The position numbers and the translations under genes are program-made. The notes under the pieces are model-generated. The model saw only the letters and a list, made by a program, of their open reading frames with translations. It was not told where the DNA came from and did no database searches. Positions 1-6,883 of a DNA stretch of 7,118 nucleotides are shown in pieces. The number at the start of each line of letters is the position of its first letter. Within the stretch, counting starts at the first letter, position 1. Source of the stretch: a bacterium (GTDB lineage: Bacteria > Chloroflexota > Dormibacteria > Aeolococcales > Bog-877); the NCBI GenBank assembly GCA_021844355.1, contig JAKBTP010000144.1, positions 1 through 7,118 of the forward strand, in the 5' to 3' direction.

Positions 1-1701
1 CACAGCGCCGCGCACCTCATGGCGGCGGCGGTCTGCGAGCTGTTCCCGGGGGCGGAGTACGCCATCGGGCCGGCCATCGAGGAGGGCTTCTACTACGACT
101 TCCTGTTGCCCGGGGGGGCCAGGGTCAGCGACTCCGACCTCCCGGCCATCGAGCAACGGATGCGGGAGATCCAGGCACGTGACCCCGCCTACGAGCGGTT
201 GGAGGTGGATCGGGATGCCGCCCTCTCGGAGTTCCGCCGCCGCTCCCAGCGCTTCAAGGTGGAGCTGATCGAGAGGATCCCCGAGGGGGAGCTCATCACC
301 TGCTACCGGACGGGCGACTTCTTCGACCTCTGCCGCGGGCCGCACGTGGCGCGCGCCTCTAGAATCCCCGCCTTCCGGCTGCTCCACACGGCGGGCGCCT
401 ACTGGCACGGGGACGAGAGCCAGCCCATGCTGCAGCGGGTCTACGGCACCGCCTTCCCCAGCTCCGAGGAGCTGGAGGAGTACCTGCAGCGGGTCGAGAT
501 GGCGAGGCAGCGCGACCACCGCCGGTTGGGGCGGGAACTCGACCTGTTCTCCCTCCCCGAGGAGCTGGGCGGAGGCCTCGTGCTCTGGCATCCGCGCGGG
601 GCTGTGGTACGGACGGTCATGGAGGACTACTGGCGGCGCGAGCACCAGCGCGCTGGATACCAGCTCGTGTACACGCCACACCTGGCCCGGGAGCACCTCT
701 GGGAGGTGAGCGGCCACCTCGGCTTCTTCGCGGACGAGATGTACGGGCCGATCGCTGTCGAGGGAGACCGCTACCGGGTGAAGCCGATGAGCTGTCCCTT
801 CCACATCCTCATCTACCGCTCACGTCCCCGCAGCTACCGTGAGCTCCCGCTGAGGCTGGCCGAGATCGCCTCGGTCTACCGCTTCCAGCGCAGCGGGACC
901 CTGCACGGGCTGCTGCGGGTCCGGGGCATCACCCAGGACGACGCCCACATCTTCTGCACCGAGGAGCAGGCCGAGGAGGAGATAGTGGGGGTGCTGGAGC
1001 TGGCCTCGGAGATGCTCTCCCGGTTCGGTTTCAAGGAGTTGGAGGTGGACCTCAGCACCAAGCCGGCCAAGGCGGCTGGGGAGGATCGGATGTGGGAGCT
1101 GGCCGAGGCCGCCCTGGACCGCGCCCTTCGGCGGCGGGGCATGGAGTTCAAGGTGAACCCCGGGGAGGGCGCCTTCTACGGCCCCAAGGTGGACATCCAC
1201 ATCCGCGACGCCATGGGTCGCCGCTGGCAGTGCAGCACTGTCCAGTTCGACTTCAACGAGCCCGAGCGCTTCCAGCTGGAGTACATCGGTACGGACGGCG
1301 CCGCCCACCGGCCCATCATGGTGCACCGGGCCCTGCTGGGCTCCCTTGAGCGGTTCTTCGGGGTCCTCCTGGAGCACTACGGCGGCGCCCTGCCCTTCTG
1401 GCTGAGCCCGGAGCAGGTGCGCATGGTCACGGTCAGCGACGACCAGCTGCCATATGCCCTTGAGGTGGTGGCTGCTCTGGAGGCCCGGGGCATCCGGGTT
1501 TCCGCGCCCCGCCCCGGGGAGACCATGCCGGCCCAGATCAGGGACGGCGAGTTGGCCAAGGTCCCCTACCTGGCGGTGGTCGGGCGCCGGGAGGTGGAGT
1601 CCGGGCAGGTCAACCTCCGGGATACCCGGGGCGGGAGCAAGACCCTGGTCGGGATCGAGGAACTGGCGGCGAGGCTGGCCGAGGAGACGGAGCAGGGTTG
1701 A
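1..1701 (+). CDS. thrS: Threonyl-tRNA synthetase, 5'-truncated by the window edge
   Basis: Class II synthetase that charges tRNA-Thr with threonine in the cytoplasm. The frame is open from base 1. The first residues, HSAAH, are the editing-site HxxxH motif, so the ATG at 19 is internal and roughly 60-75 residues (the TGS domain) are missing on the left. The 566 visible residues run as follows: editing domain, with the second half of its site as CRGPH (Cys 111, His 115 of the visible protein); catalytic core, with zinc ligands Cys 265 in MSCPFH, His 316 in DDAH and His 442 in VHRA; motif 2 around 293-298; motif 3 Arg near 451; and a C-terminal anticodon-binding domain from about residue 465 (VPYLAVVGRREVESG). 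Two oddities: the usual MNCP is MSCP, and the motif 2 RxE glutamate is Gln (YRFQRSG). It probably heads the operon; infC follows after 71 bases. Identity is certain; the upstream start and any leader are outside the window. Confidence 0.97.
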   Translation, partial: HSAAHLMAAAVCELFPGAEYAIGPAIEEGFYYDFLLPGGARVSDSDLPAIEQRMREIQARDPAYERLEVDRDAALSEFRRRSQRFKVELIERIPEGELITCYRTGDFFDLCRGPHVARASRIPAFRLLHTAGAYWHGDESQPMLQRVYGTAFPSSEELEEYLQRVEMARQRDHRRLGRELDLFSLPEELGGGLVLWHPRGAVVRTVMEDYWRREHQRAGYQLVYTPHLAREHLWEVSGHLGFFADEMYGPIAVEGDRYRVKPMSCPFHILIYRSRPRSYRELPLRLAEIASVYRFQRSGTLHGLLRVRGITQDDAHIFCTEEQAEEEIVGVLELASEMLSRFGFKELEVDLSTKPAKAAGEDRMWELAEAALDRALRRRGMEFKVNPGEGAFYGPKVDIHIRDAMGRRWQCSTVQFDFNEPERFQLEYIGTDGAAHRPIMVHRALLGSLERFFGVLLEHYGGALPFWLSPEQVRMVTVSDDQLPYALEVVAALEARGIRVSAPRPGETMPAQIRDGELAKVPYLAVVGRREVESGQVNLRDTRGGSKTLVGIEELAARLAEETEQG

Positions 1702-1728
1702 GCACCCATGGGCGGGCGGCTCGCTACG

Positions 1729-1737
1729 TGTTAGCAT
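1729..1737 (+). promoter_or_regulatory. Possible extended -10 element ahead of infC
   Basis: The thrS-infC gap contains TGTTAGCAT, i.e. TGn followed by TAGCAT, which matches four of six bases of TATAAT including the key A2 and T6. No convincing -35 hexamer lies 16-18 bases upstream. If active, it would start transcripts near 1744 and give infC a leader of about 30 nt. It would also let infC-rpmI-rplT-pheST be expressed separately from thrS. The same gap holds a weak GGCC-5-GGCC hairpin at 1739-1751. This rests on motif match alone. Confidence 0.25.
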
Positions 1738-1757
1738 CGGCCCCTCTGGCCTGAGCG

Positions 1758-1764
1758 AAGGAGG
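1758..1764 (+). promoter_or_regulatory. Shine-Dalgarno that fixes the AUA start of infC
   Basis: AAGGAGG is a full-length match to the anti-Shine-Dalgarno end of 16S rRNA. It ends 8 bases before ATA at 1773, an ideal spacing. An ATG at 1765 directly abuts the motif, too close to use it, is out of frame with infC, and would give only Met-Arg-Pro before a TAG that overlaps the ATA. This site is the main evidence for the non-canonical infC start. Confidence 0.8.
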
Positions 1765-1772
1765 ATGCGTCC

Positions 1773-2339
1773 ATAGCGTTTCGCGAGCTGCACATCAACG
1801 ATCAGATCCGGACCCCGCAGGTCCGGCTCTTCGACGACACGACCGACGAGGCGCTGGGGATCGTGACCCTGGCGGAGGCCCAGCGGCTGGCCCAGGAGAG
1901 GGGGCTCGACCTGGTGGAGGTGGCGCCCCAGGCCCAACCTCCGGTGTGTCGGCTCATGGACTATGGGCGATTCAAGTTCGAGGCCCTGAAGAGGGAGAAG
2001 GAAGCTCGTCGCGAGCACAACGCCATCCGCCTCAAGGAGATGAAGCTCCGCCCCAAGATCAGCGACCACGATTTTCAGACCAAGTACGGGTACGTGCGCC
2101 ACTTCCTGGAGGATGGCGACAAGGTCAAGCTCACTATCATGTTCAGGGGCCGCGAGCTGGTCCACCAGGAAATCGGGCGGGCGCTGCTGCAGCGGCTGGC
2201 CGAAGAGGTGAAGGACGTGGCCCAGGTCGAGCGGCAGCCCCTCCTGGAGGGGCGCAACATGATCATGATCCTCAATCCGGTGCAGAAGAAGCCCAACAGG
2301 GGAGAGACGAACCACAATGCCCAAGATCCGCAGCCATAA
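1773..2339 (+). CDS. infC: Translation initiation factor IF-3, AUA start codon
   Basis: IF3 binds the 30S subunit, blocks premature 50S joining and proofreads the start codon and initiator tRNA. The 188-residue product has the N-domain (INDQIR near residues 9-14; LDLVEVAP; PPVCRLMDYG), a basic linker (FEALKREKEARREH) and the C-domain (LKEMKLRPKISDHDF, KVKLTIMFRGRE, EGRNMIMILNP). The conserved N-domain extends well upstream of the first ordinary start (GTG 1863). The same frame is closed by TGA at 1752-1754, and between them there is no ATG, GTG or TTG. ATA at 1773, 8 bases after AAGGAGG, yields (M)AFRELHINDQIR, the expected N-terminus. IF3 discriminates against such codons; in E. coli the AUU start of infC underlies negative autoregulation, so the same control is inferred here. 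Its last 14 residues lie beyond the conserved domain, and the final 23 bases overlap rpmI. Confidence 0.95.
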   Translation: MAFRELHINDQIRTPQVRLFDDTTDEALGIVTLAEAQRLAQERGLDLVEVAPQAQPPVCRLMDYGRFKFEALKREKEARREHNAIRLKEMKLRPKISDHDFQTKYGYVRHFLEDGDKVKLTIMFRGRELVHQEIGRALLQRLAEEVKDVAQVERQPLLEGRNMIMILNPVQKKPNRGETNHNAQDPQP

Positions 2340-2520
2340 GGGGACCCAGAAGCGGTTTCGGGTCTCGGGCGGGGGCAAGCTGCTCCGCCGGGGAGCATTC
2401 CAGTCCCATCTCCTGGAGCACAAGTCGGCCAAGCGCAAGCGTGGCTACGCCCAGGTGAAGGCGGTCGACTCGGGGGATGCCAAGGTGGTGCGGCGCAACG
2501 CGCCGTACCTGGAGGGCTGA
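2317..2520 (+). CDS. rpmI: 50S ribosomal protein L35
   Basis: Small basic protein of the large ribosomal subunit. The 67-residue product is family-typical: MPKIRSHKGTQKRF at the N-terminus, the central GKLLRR segment, the signature HKSAKRKR and a C-terminal VRRNAPYL. The ATG at 2317 lies inside the end of infC in another frame. A purine-rich GGGGAGAG at 2299-2306 sits 10 bases upstream. Position between infC and rplT is the standard bacterial order. In E. coli, L20 represses translation of rpmI and rplT; here the coding overlap with infC implies that rpmI translation is coupled to IF3 synthesis, but no L20-binding structure was worked out. Confidence 0.97.
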   Translation: MPKIRSHKGTQKRFRVSGGGKLLRRGAFQSHLLEHKSAKRKRGYAQVKAVDSGDAKVVRRNAPYLEG

Positions 2521-2523
2521 TCG

Positions 2524-2886
2524 GTGGCCCGGGTGAAGCGGGGCGTGACCGCCCGCAAGCGCCACAAGCGGCTTCTGGAGGAGGCCTCGGGCCTCACCGG
2601 CTCCCACAACCGCCTCTACCGGCCCGCCCACGAGGCGGTCATGCACAAGCTGGCCTACCAATACCGAGACCGCCGCCGCCGCAAGGGCGACTTCCGCCGG
2701 CTGTGGATCGCCCGCATCAACGCCGCGGTGCGGCAGAGCGGGATCACCTACAGCCGCTTCATGGCCGCCATCAGCGCGGCTGGGGTGATGATCTCCCGGA
2801 AGGAGATGGCCGAGCTGGCGGTGAGGGACCCCGGGGCGTTCGCCAAGTTGGTTGAGCTGGCCAAGGAGGGGACCACCCCGCAGTGA
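2524..2886 (+). CDS. rplT: 50S ribosomal protein L20
   Basis: Early-assembly 23S rRNA-binding protein of the large subunit and, in several bacteria, the translational repressor of its own operon. The 120 residues carry the basic N-terminal arm MARVKRGVTARKRHKRLL and the conserved YRDRRRRK and FRRLWIARINAAVRQSGITYSRF segments. They end with the C-terminal globular part (ISRKEMAELAVRDP). The start is GTG 2524, fixed by GGAGGG at 2511-2516 seven bases upstream, within the last codons of rpmI. Some normally conserved positions are altered, for example GLTGSHNRLYRPAHEAVMHK where a GxRGARSRLYR-like segment is usual. The gene begins 3 bases after rpmI stops and overlaps pheS by 4 bases. Confidence 0.97.
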   Translation: MARVKRGVTARKRHKRLLEEASGLTGSHNRLYRPAHEAVMHKLAYQYRDRRRRKGDFRRLWIARINAAVRQSGITYSRFMAAISAAGVMISRKEMAELAVRDPGAFAKLVELAKEGTTPQ

Positions 2887-3917
2887 CCCCGGTCGACCTC
2901 CAGGAGCTCACCGCGATGGCCCTGGAGGAGATCGCCAGGGCGGACAGCCTGGACCGGCTGGATGAGGTGCGACTGCGCTACCTCGGCCGGCGGGACGGTC
3001 TGGTGACCCTGGCTGGTCAGCGTCTCCGGGAGCTTGGCCCCGAACAGCGAGCCGTCTTCGGACAGGAATTCAACCGGGCCAGCGGCCAGCTCCGCTCGGC
3101 GCTGGAGACCCGGCAGCGTGAGCTGGCGGCGGGGGAGGCGGAGCGGCGGGAGGATGCGGAGTGGGTGGACATGAGCCACCCCTTCCGGGAGGCCGACCAG
3201 GGACACGCCCACCCGGTGACGGGGCTGATTAGAGAGATCGAAGACATCTTCGCCTTCCTCGGCTATCAGTCGGTGGGGGGCCCTGAGCTGGAGGACGACC
3301 AGCACAACTTCCAGCTGCTCAACATGCCGCCGGAGCATCCCGCCCGGGATGCCCACGACACCTTCTACCTCAGCCCGCCCGCCGGTGGTTGGCTCTACCG
3401 GACCCACACCTCCCCGGTCCAGATGCGGGCGATGCTGGGTTCTCCACCGCCGCTGCGGATCATCGTCCCCGGGAAGGTGGCCCGCCGGGACAACCCCGAC
3501 CCCACCCACACCCCGGTGTTCCATCAGGTGGAGGGGCTGTGCATCGACCACGGGGTGACGCTGGGGGACCTGAAGGGCACCCTGGAGTACGCCATCCGGG
3601 CGCTGTTCGGCAGAGATCGCCGGGTGCGCCTGCGGGCCAGCTTCTTCCCCTACACCGAGCCCAGCCTGGAGGCGGACGTGGCCTGCGCCGTCTGCCAGGG
3701 GGCAGGCTGCCGGACCTGTCTCCAGAAGGGCTGGATCGAGATCCTGGGGTCGGGGATGGTCCATCCCCAGGTGCTGCGCAACGGCGGAGTGGATCCCGGG
3801 ACCTACAGCGGCTTCGCCTTTGGCATGGGACCAGATCGGATCGCCGTCCTGCGCTACGGCTTGACCGACCTGCGCGACCTGTACGAGAACGACCTGCGCC
3901 TTTTGGAGTGCTTCTGA
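2883..3917 (+). CDS. pheS: Phenylalanyl-tRNA synthetase alpha subunit
   Basis: Catalytic alpha subunit of the (alpha-beta)2 enzyme that charges tRNA-Phe. The 344 residues start with a coiled-coil-like arm (about 1-90) that contacts tRNA in the family. The class II core follows: GGPELEDDQHNFQLLNMPPEHPARD (132-156), RTHTSPVQMRAM (173-184), THTPVFHQVEGL (208-219), FFPYTEPS (254-261), the four-cysteine CxxC-4-CxxC segment seen in many PheS (Cys 268, 271, 276, 279) and motif 3 GFAFGMGPDRIAVL with Arg 319. The usual DVTLPGR segment is replaced by VDMSHPFREADQGHAHP. The start is GTG 2883 in a GTGA overlap with the rplT stop, and AAGGAGGGG lies at 2863-2871. The stop is directly followed by pheT, as expected for stoichiometric subunits. 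Confidence 0.97.
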   Translation: MTPVDLQELTAMALEEIARADSLDRLDEVRLRYLGRRDGLVTLAGQRLRELGPEQRAVFGQEFNRASGQLRSALETRQRELAAGEAERREDAEWVDMSHPFREADQGHAHPVTGLIREIEDIFAFLGYQSVGGPELEDDQHNFQLLNMPPEHPARDAHDTFYLSPPAGGWLYRTHTSPVQMRAMLGSPPPLRIIVPGKVARRDNPDPTHTPVFHQVEGLCIDHGVTLGDLKGTLEYAIRALFGRDRRVRLRASFFPYTEPSLEADVACAVCQGAGCRTCLQKGWIEILGSGMVHPQVLRNGGVDPGTYSGFAFGMGPDRIAVLRYGLTDLRDLYENDLRLLECF

Positions 3918-6305
3918 GTGAGGGTGAGCCACGAGTGGCTGGGAGAGATGGTGGACCTGGAGGGCGTCGAGCCCGCGCAGGTCGCGGATCTCCTCACCCT
4001 GAGCGGCACCGAGGTTGAGAAGGTCACGCCCTTTGGGGTGGGGCTGGACCAGGTGGTGGTGGGCGAAGTGGTCGGCCTGCGCCGCGTGGAGGGGAGCGAC
4101 CACCTCTTCCTCGCCCATGTCGCAATCCCCGGGCTGGAGCCCAGGGAGGTGATCTGCGGTGCCGACAACCTCTTCGTGGGGGCGCTGGTCCCGTGGGCCC
4201 GTCCCGGCACCCACCTGCCCATCGGGGTGGAGATCGGGCGCAAGCGGCTGCGGGGGATATGGAGCGAGGGGATGCTCTGCGCTCCCGACGAGCTGGGGCT
4301 GGGCTCGGACCACGACGGGGTGTTGATCCTCAGCCCGGAGGACGCCGAAGTCGGGATGCCGCTGGCCCGGCTGTACCCCGCCGACCACCTTTACGAGCTT
4401 GAGGTTCTCAGCAACCGCGCCGACTGCCTCTCCCACTGGGGCGTGGCGCGGGAGCTGTCAGCCCTGCTCTCGCGACCGCTGCGGGACCCTGAGGCCAGCC
4501 GGCCAGCGCCCTCATCCGCGGCACCTGCGGTCCAGGTGACCGTGGCTTCCTCCGCCGACTGCCCGGTCTATCTGGCTGAGGTCCTCACCGGGTTCAGCAA
4601 CGCCCCCGCACCGGCCTTCGTCCGCCGGCGCCTGACAGCCATCGGGCAGCGATCGCTGGGTGGGATCGTGGATCTCGCCAACTACGTCATGTTCGAGGTC
4701 GGACAGCCCCTCCACACCTTCGACCTGGACCGGCTGCCCGCACCTGGGGACGAGCTGGCGGTGGGGGTGAGGCGCGGCCGGACCGGGGAGTCGCTCACCT
4801 GCCTGGACGGCGTCACGCGGGAGCTCGATCCGGAGACCCTGGTGGTCACCGTGGGAGATGCTCCGCAGGCGGTTGCCGGCCTGATCGGGGGGGAGGCGTC
4901 CGCGGTGGGCGGGGACACCAGCCAGGTGCTGCTGGAGGCAGCCAACTTCAACTGGGCGAGGCTCCGCTCCACCTCCCGACGGCTTCGCCTCAGGACCGAA
5001 GCCTCCGGCCGGTTCGAGCGCCAATTGTCGCCGCATCTGGCGAGAAGGGGTGCGGATCGCTTCGTCCACCTGGCGGTCCGGCACCTGGGGGCCAGGCTTG
5101 GCCCGGGTGCGGAAGGGGGCGCGCCACTGGCGCCGGCCGAAGCGATCCGCTGCGACCCCGTGCGGATCTCCTCGATCCTGGGGATGGAGCTGGGCCCGGA
5201 GGCGGTTGCCAGCCCGCTGCGTCGCCTCCAGTTTGAGGTGTGGCCGGGGGACGGTGAGATGCTGGCCACCCCGTCCCCCTATCGCACCGACGTCACCACA
5301 GAGGTGGACTTGGCCGAGGAGGTCGGGCGGATCATCGGGTACCGGGAGGTCCCCGGGACGCTGCCAGCGATCCGCCAGCCACCCCCGCTCGAGGCGCTGG
5401 CGGAGCCGGTGGCCCGCCTCACGTCCGCAGCCTGCCGGGCTGCCGGCTTCAGCGAAGCCATGAGCCTCAGCCTTGTGTCGGGGGAGCGAGAGAGGCTGGC
5501 GCCACGCCTCGTCGGAGACCTAGCCCACCTAGAGCTGGCCAATCCCCTTTCCATGCAGTTGGGGAGCCTGCGCCAAGGCCTGCTGCAGGGGCTGCTCCAG
5601 AGCGCCCACCACAACCAGGCCCGCGGCCAGGACAGCGTCCGTCTCTTCGAGCAGGGGGCGGCCTTCTGGGCAAGGGGCCAGGAGCGGCCGGAGGAGCCAT
5701 GGATGCTGGCGGTCCTGGATCTGGCAGACGGTTCGGCGGAGGACGGGGCGACCCGGCTGCGGCGCATCATGGCGCTCATCGCCTCCCTCTCCAGCGTCGG
5801 CGGCGGGGGGGCGGTGGAATTCCGTCCGGTCGCCTGGCCGGCGCTTCACCGGGCCCGGGCGGCAGAGGTCTGGGCTGGCGCGGAGCGCCGAGGGATCGTG
5901 GGTGAGGTGGCCCAGCCGGTGACCGACGCCTTCGACGTCCGGGGACGGGTGGAGGTGGCCGAGCTGCGCCTGGATGGTTGGCTCAAGCCCGGCGGCCGCC
6001 AGGGCCATGCCCCGCCGCTCCCGCGCACGCCGGCGCTCGTGCTCGACCTCTCGGTGACCGTCCCCAGCCGGGCACTTCTGGGGCCGGCACTCCAGGCGGT
6101 CGCCGCGCTGGGGCTGCCCGAATTGGAGCGGGTGACCCCCATCGACGAGTACCTAGGGGACCAGCTCGGGACGGGAGTCAAGGGCTGGACACTCCGGCTC
6201 CGCCTCCGTCACCCGGAGCGCACGCTCACGGCCGCTGAGGGGGACAGGGCCCGCCAGGCCGTTCTGCGGGCGCTGGAGCTGGAGGTCGGCGCGAAGCCCA
6301 GGTGA
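3918..6305 (+). CDS. pheT: Phenylalanyl-tRNA synthetase beta subunit
   Basis: Structural, tRNA-binding and editing subunit of PheRS. The 795 residues match the usual bacterial length. Order: N-terminal MRVSHEWL; EMAP/OB-type tRNA-binding domain about 40-152; B3/4 editing domain about 205-395, retaining the residues that by alignment correspond to E. coli editing-site His 261, Glu 334 and Thr 354 (His 266 in GQPLHTFD, Glu 340 in LLEAANF, Thr 360 in LRTEAS); B5 domain about 410-480 (SPYRTDVTTEVDLAEEVGRIIGY); catalytic-like core; and C-terminal FDX-ACB domain about 700-790 (PALVLDLSVTV, LRLRHPERTLT). The start GTG 3918 touches the pheS stop with no gap, and GGAG at 3905-3908 lies 9 bases upstream. 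A Gly-Gly pair (SLGGIVDLANYVM) stands where most PheT have INNVVD. The stop forms a GTGA overlap with mpg. Confidence 0.97.
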   Translation: MRVSHEWLGEMVDLEGVEPAQVADLLTLSGTEVEKVTPFGVGLDQVVVGEVVGLRRVEGSDHLFLAHVAIPGLEPREVICGADNLFVGALVPWARPGTHLPIGVEIGRKRLRGIWSEGMLCAPDELGLGSDHDGVLILSPEDAEVGMPLARLYPADHLYELEVLSNRADCLSHWGVARELSALLSRPLRDPEASRPAPSSAAPAVQVTVASSADCPVYLAEVLTGFSNAPAPAFVRRRLTAIGQRSLGGIVDLANYVMFEVGQPLHTFDLDRLPAPGDELAVGVRRGRTGESLTCLDGVTRELDPETLVVTVGDAPQAVAGLIGGEASAVGGDTSQVLLEAANFNWARLRSTSRRLRLRTEASGRFERQLSPHLARRGADRFVHLAVRHLGARLGPGAEGGAPLAPAEAIRCDPVRISSILGMELGPEAVASPLRRLQFEVWPGDGEMLATPSPYRTDVTTEVDLAEEVGRIIGYREVPGTLPAIRQPPPLEALAEPVARLTSAACRAAGFSEAMSLSLVSGERERLAPRLVGDLAHLELANPLSMQLGSLRQGLLQGLLQSAHHNQARGQDSVRLFEQGAAFWARGQERPEEPWMLAVLDLADGSAEDGATRLRRIMALIASLSSVGGGGAVEFRPVAWPALHRARAAEVWAGAERRGIVGEVAQPVTDAFDVRGRVEVAELRLDGWLKPGGRQGHAPPLPRTPALVLDLSVTVPSRALLGPALQAVAALGLPELERVTPIDEYLGDQLGTGVKGWTLRLRLRHPERTLTAAEGDRARQAVLRALELEVGAKPR

Positions 6306-6883
6306 TCCCGGTGGGTCGGCGCCTGGGCCGACGGTTCTTCGCCCGCTCCAGTCCCGAGGTGGCTCGCGAGCTCGTGGGGTGCTGGCTGGTCCGGCGTGGA
6401 CCCGGCGGCCCTATGCGGCTGGAGCTCCTGGAGGTGGAGGCCTACCTCGGCGAATCGGACCCGGCGTCGCACGCCCACCGCGGCCCCACGCCCCGCAACC
6501 TGCCCATGTACGGACCGGCCGGCCACGCCTATGTCTACTTCATCTATGGGATGCATCACTGCCTCAACGTGGTGACCGGCCCCGCCGGCGAGGCCCAGGC
6601 GGTCCTGCTCCGGGCGGGCCGCCGGCCCTCCGGGGAGGTGGTGGGCGGCCCGGCGCTTCTCTGCCGCGCCCTGGGGGTGACCCTGGCGGAAAATCGCCTG
6701 GACCTCTGCTCTCGGAGCACAGACCTCTGGCTGGAGGCCGGTGCGGCCGGGCAGCCCGTCGCGTCCGGGCCGCGTATAGGGGTGCGGGACCCCGCCCATT
6801 TGCGCTACTACCTCGCCGGGACGTTGACGGCAAAAAGAGGAGCGGGCACCAAGGCCCGCTCCCATGAGTCACCGGTGCTGTAG
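6302..6883 (+). CDS. mpg: 3-methyladenine DNA glycosylase, AAG/MPG family
   Basis: Base-excision repair enzyme that removes alkylated purines such as 3-methyladenine from DNA. The 193 residues show the family core: LEVEAYLGESDPASHAHRG, where Glu 46 and Tyr 48 align with human AAG Glu 125 and Tyr 127 and His 57 with His 136. TPRNLPMYGP and HAYVYFIYGMHHCLNVV follow, carrying the stacking tyrosines, the intercalating Tyr 82 and Asn 89, and then GPALLCRALGV and the late GPRIGV. The start GTG 6302 overlaps the pheT stop by 4 bases; GGAGGT at 6281-6286 is rather distant (15 bases), so translation probably depends on coupling. GTG 6311 is an alternative. The last 17 or so residues (from AKRGAGTKARS) look like a non-conserved tail and coincide with the terminator and 3' hairpins of a convergent RNA gene. 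The pheT-mpg neighbourhood is familiar from mycobacteria. Confidence 0.93.
   Translation: MIPVGRRLGRRFFARSSPEVARELVGCWLVRRGPGGPMRLELLEVEAYLGESDPASHAHRGPTPRNLPMYGPAGHAYVYFIYGMHHCLNVVTGPAGEAQAVLLRAGRRPSGEVVGGPALLCRALGVTLAENRLDLCSRSTDLWLEAGAAGQPVASGPRIGVRDPAHLRYYLAGTLTAKRGAGTKARSHESPVL
6832..6862 (-). terminator. Rho-independent terminator of the minus-strand RNA
   Basis: Read on the minus strand, GGAGCGGGC and GCCCGCTCC form a perfect 9-bp GC-rich stem with a 6-nt loop, immediately followed by TCTTTTTG. Read on the + strand the same hairpin is followed by CATGAGTCACC with no T run, so it is directional and does not serve mpg. It lies wholly within the mpg coding region, about 20 bases before the mpg stop codon. 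Confidence 0.85.

Noticed and set aside
19..21. ATG as the start of thrS
   Set aside because: It lies inside the conserved HSAAHL editing motif, and the frame is open to base 1, so the gene continues off the left edge.
820..1737. Minus-strand open frame opposite thrS
   Set aside because: Shadow of thrS produced by GC-rich codon bias; no family features.
1863..1865. GTG as the start of infC
   Set aside because: It would delete the conserved INDQIR N-domain strand, which is present in frame upstream, and it lacks a good Shine-Dalgarno.
1454..2458. + strand open frame spanning the thrS end, infC and rpmI
   Set aside because: It runs across three certain genes in another frame and translates to Arg/Gly/Pro-rich sequence typical of frame-shifted GC-rich DNA.
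2748..4436. Long minus-strand open frame (562 codons) opposite pheS/pheT
   Set aside because: Antisense shadow of two certain genes in high-GC DNA; low-complexity His/Gln/Pro-rich translation with no recognisable domain.
6839..6862. Hairpin as a + strand terminator of the pheST-mpg operon
   Set aside because: No T run follows on the + strand and it lies before the mpg stop codon; the T run is on the minus-strand side.
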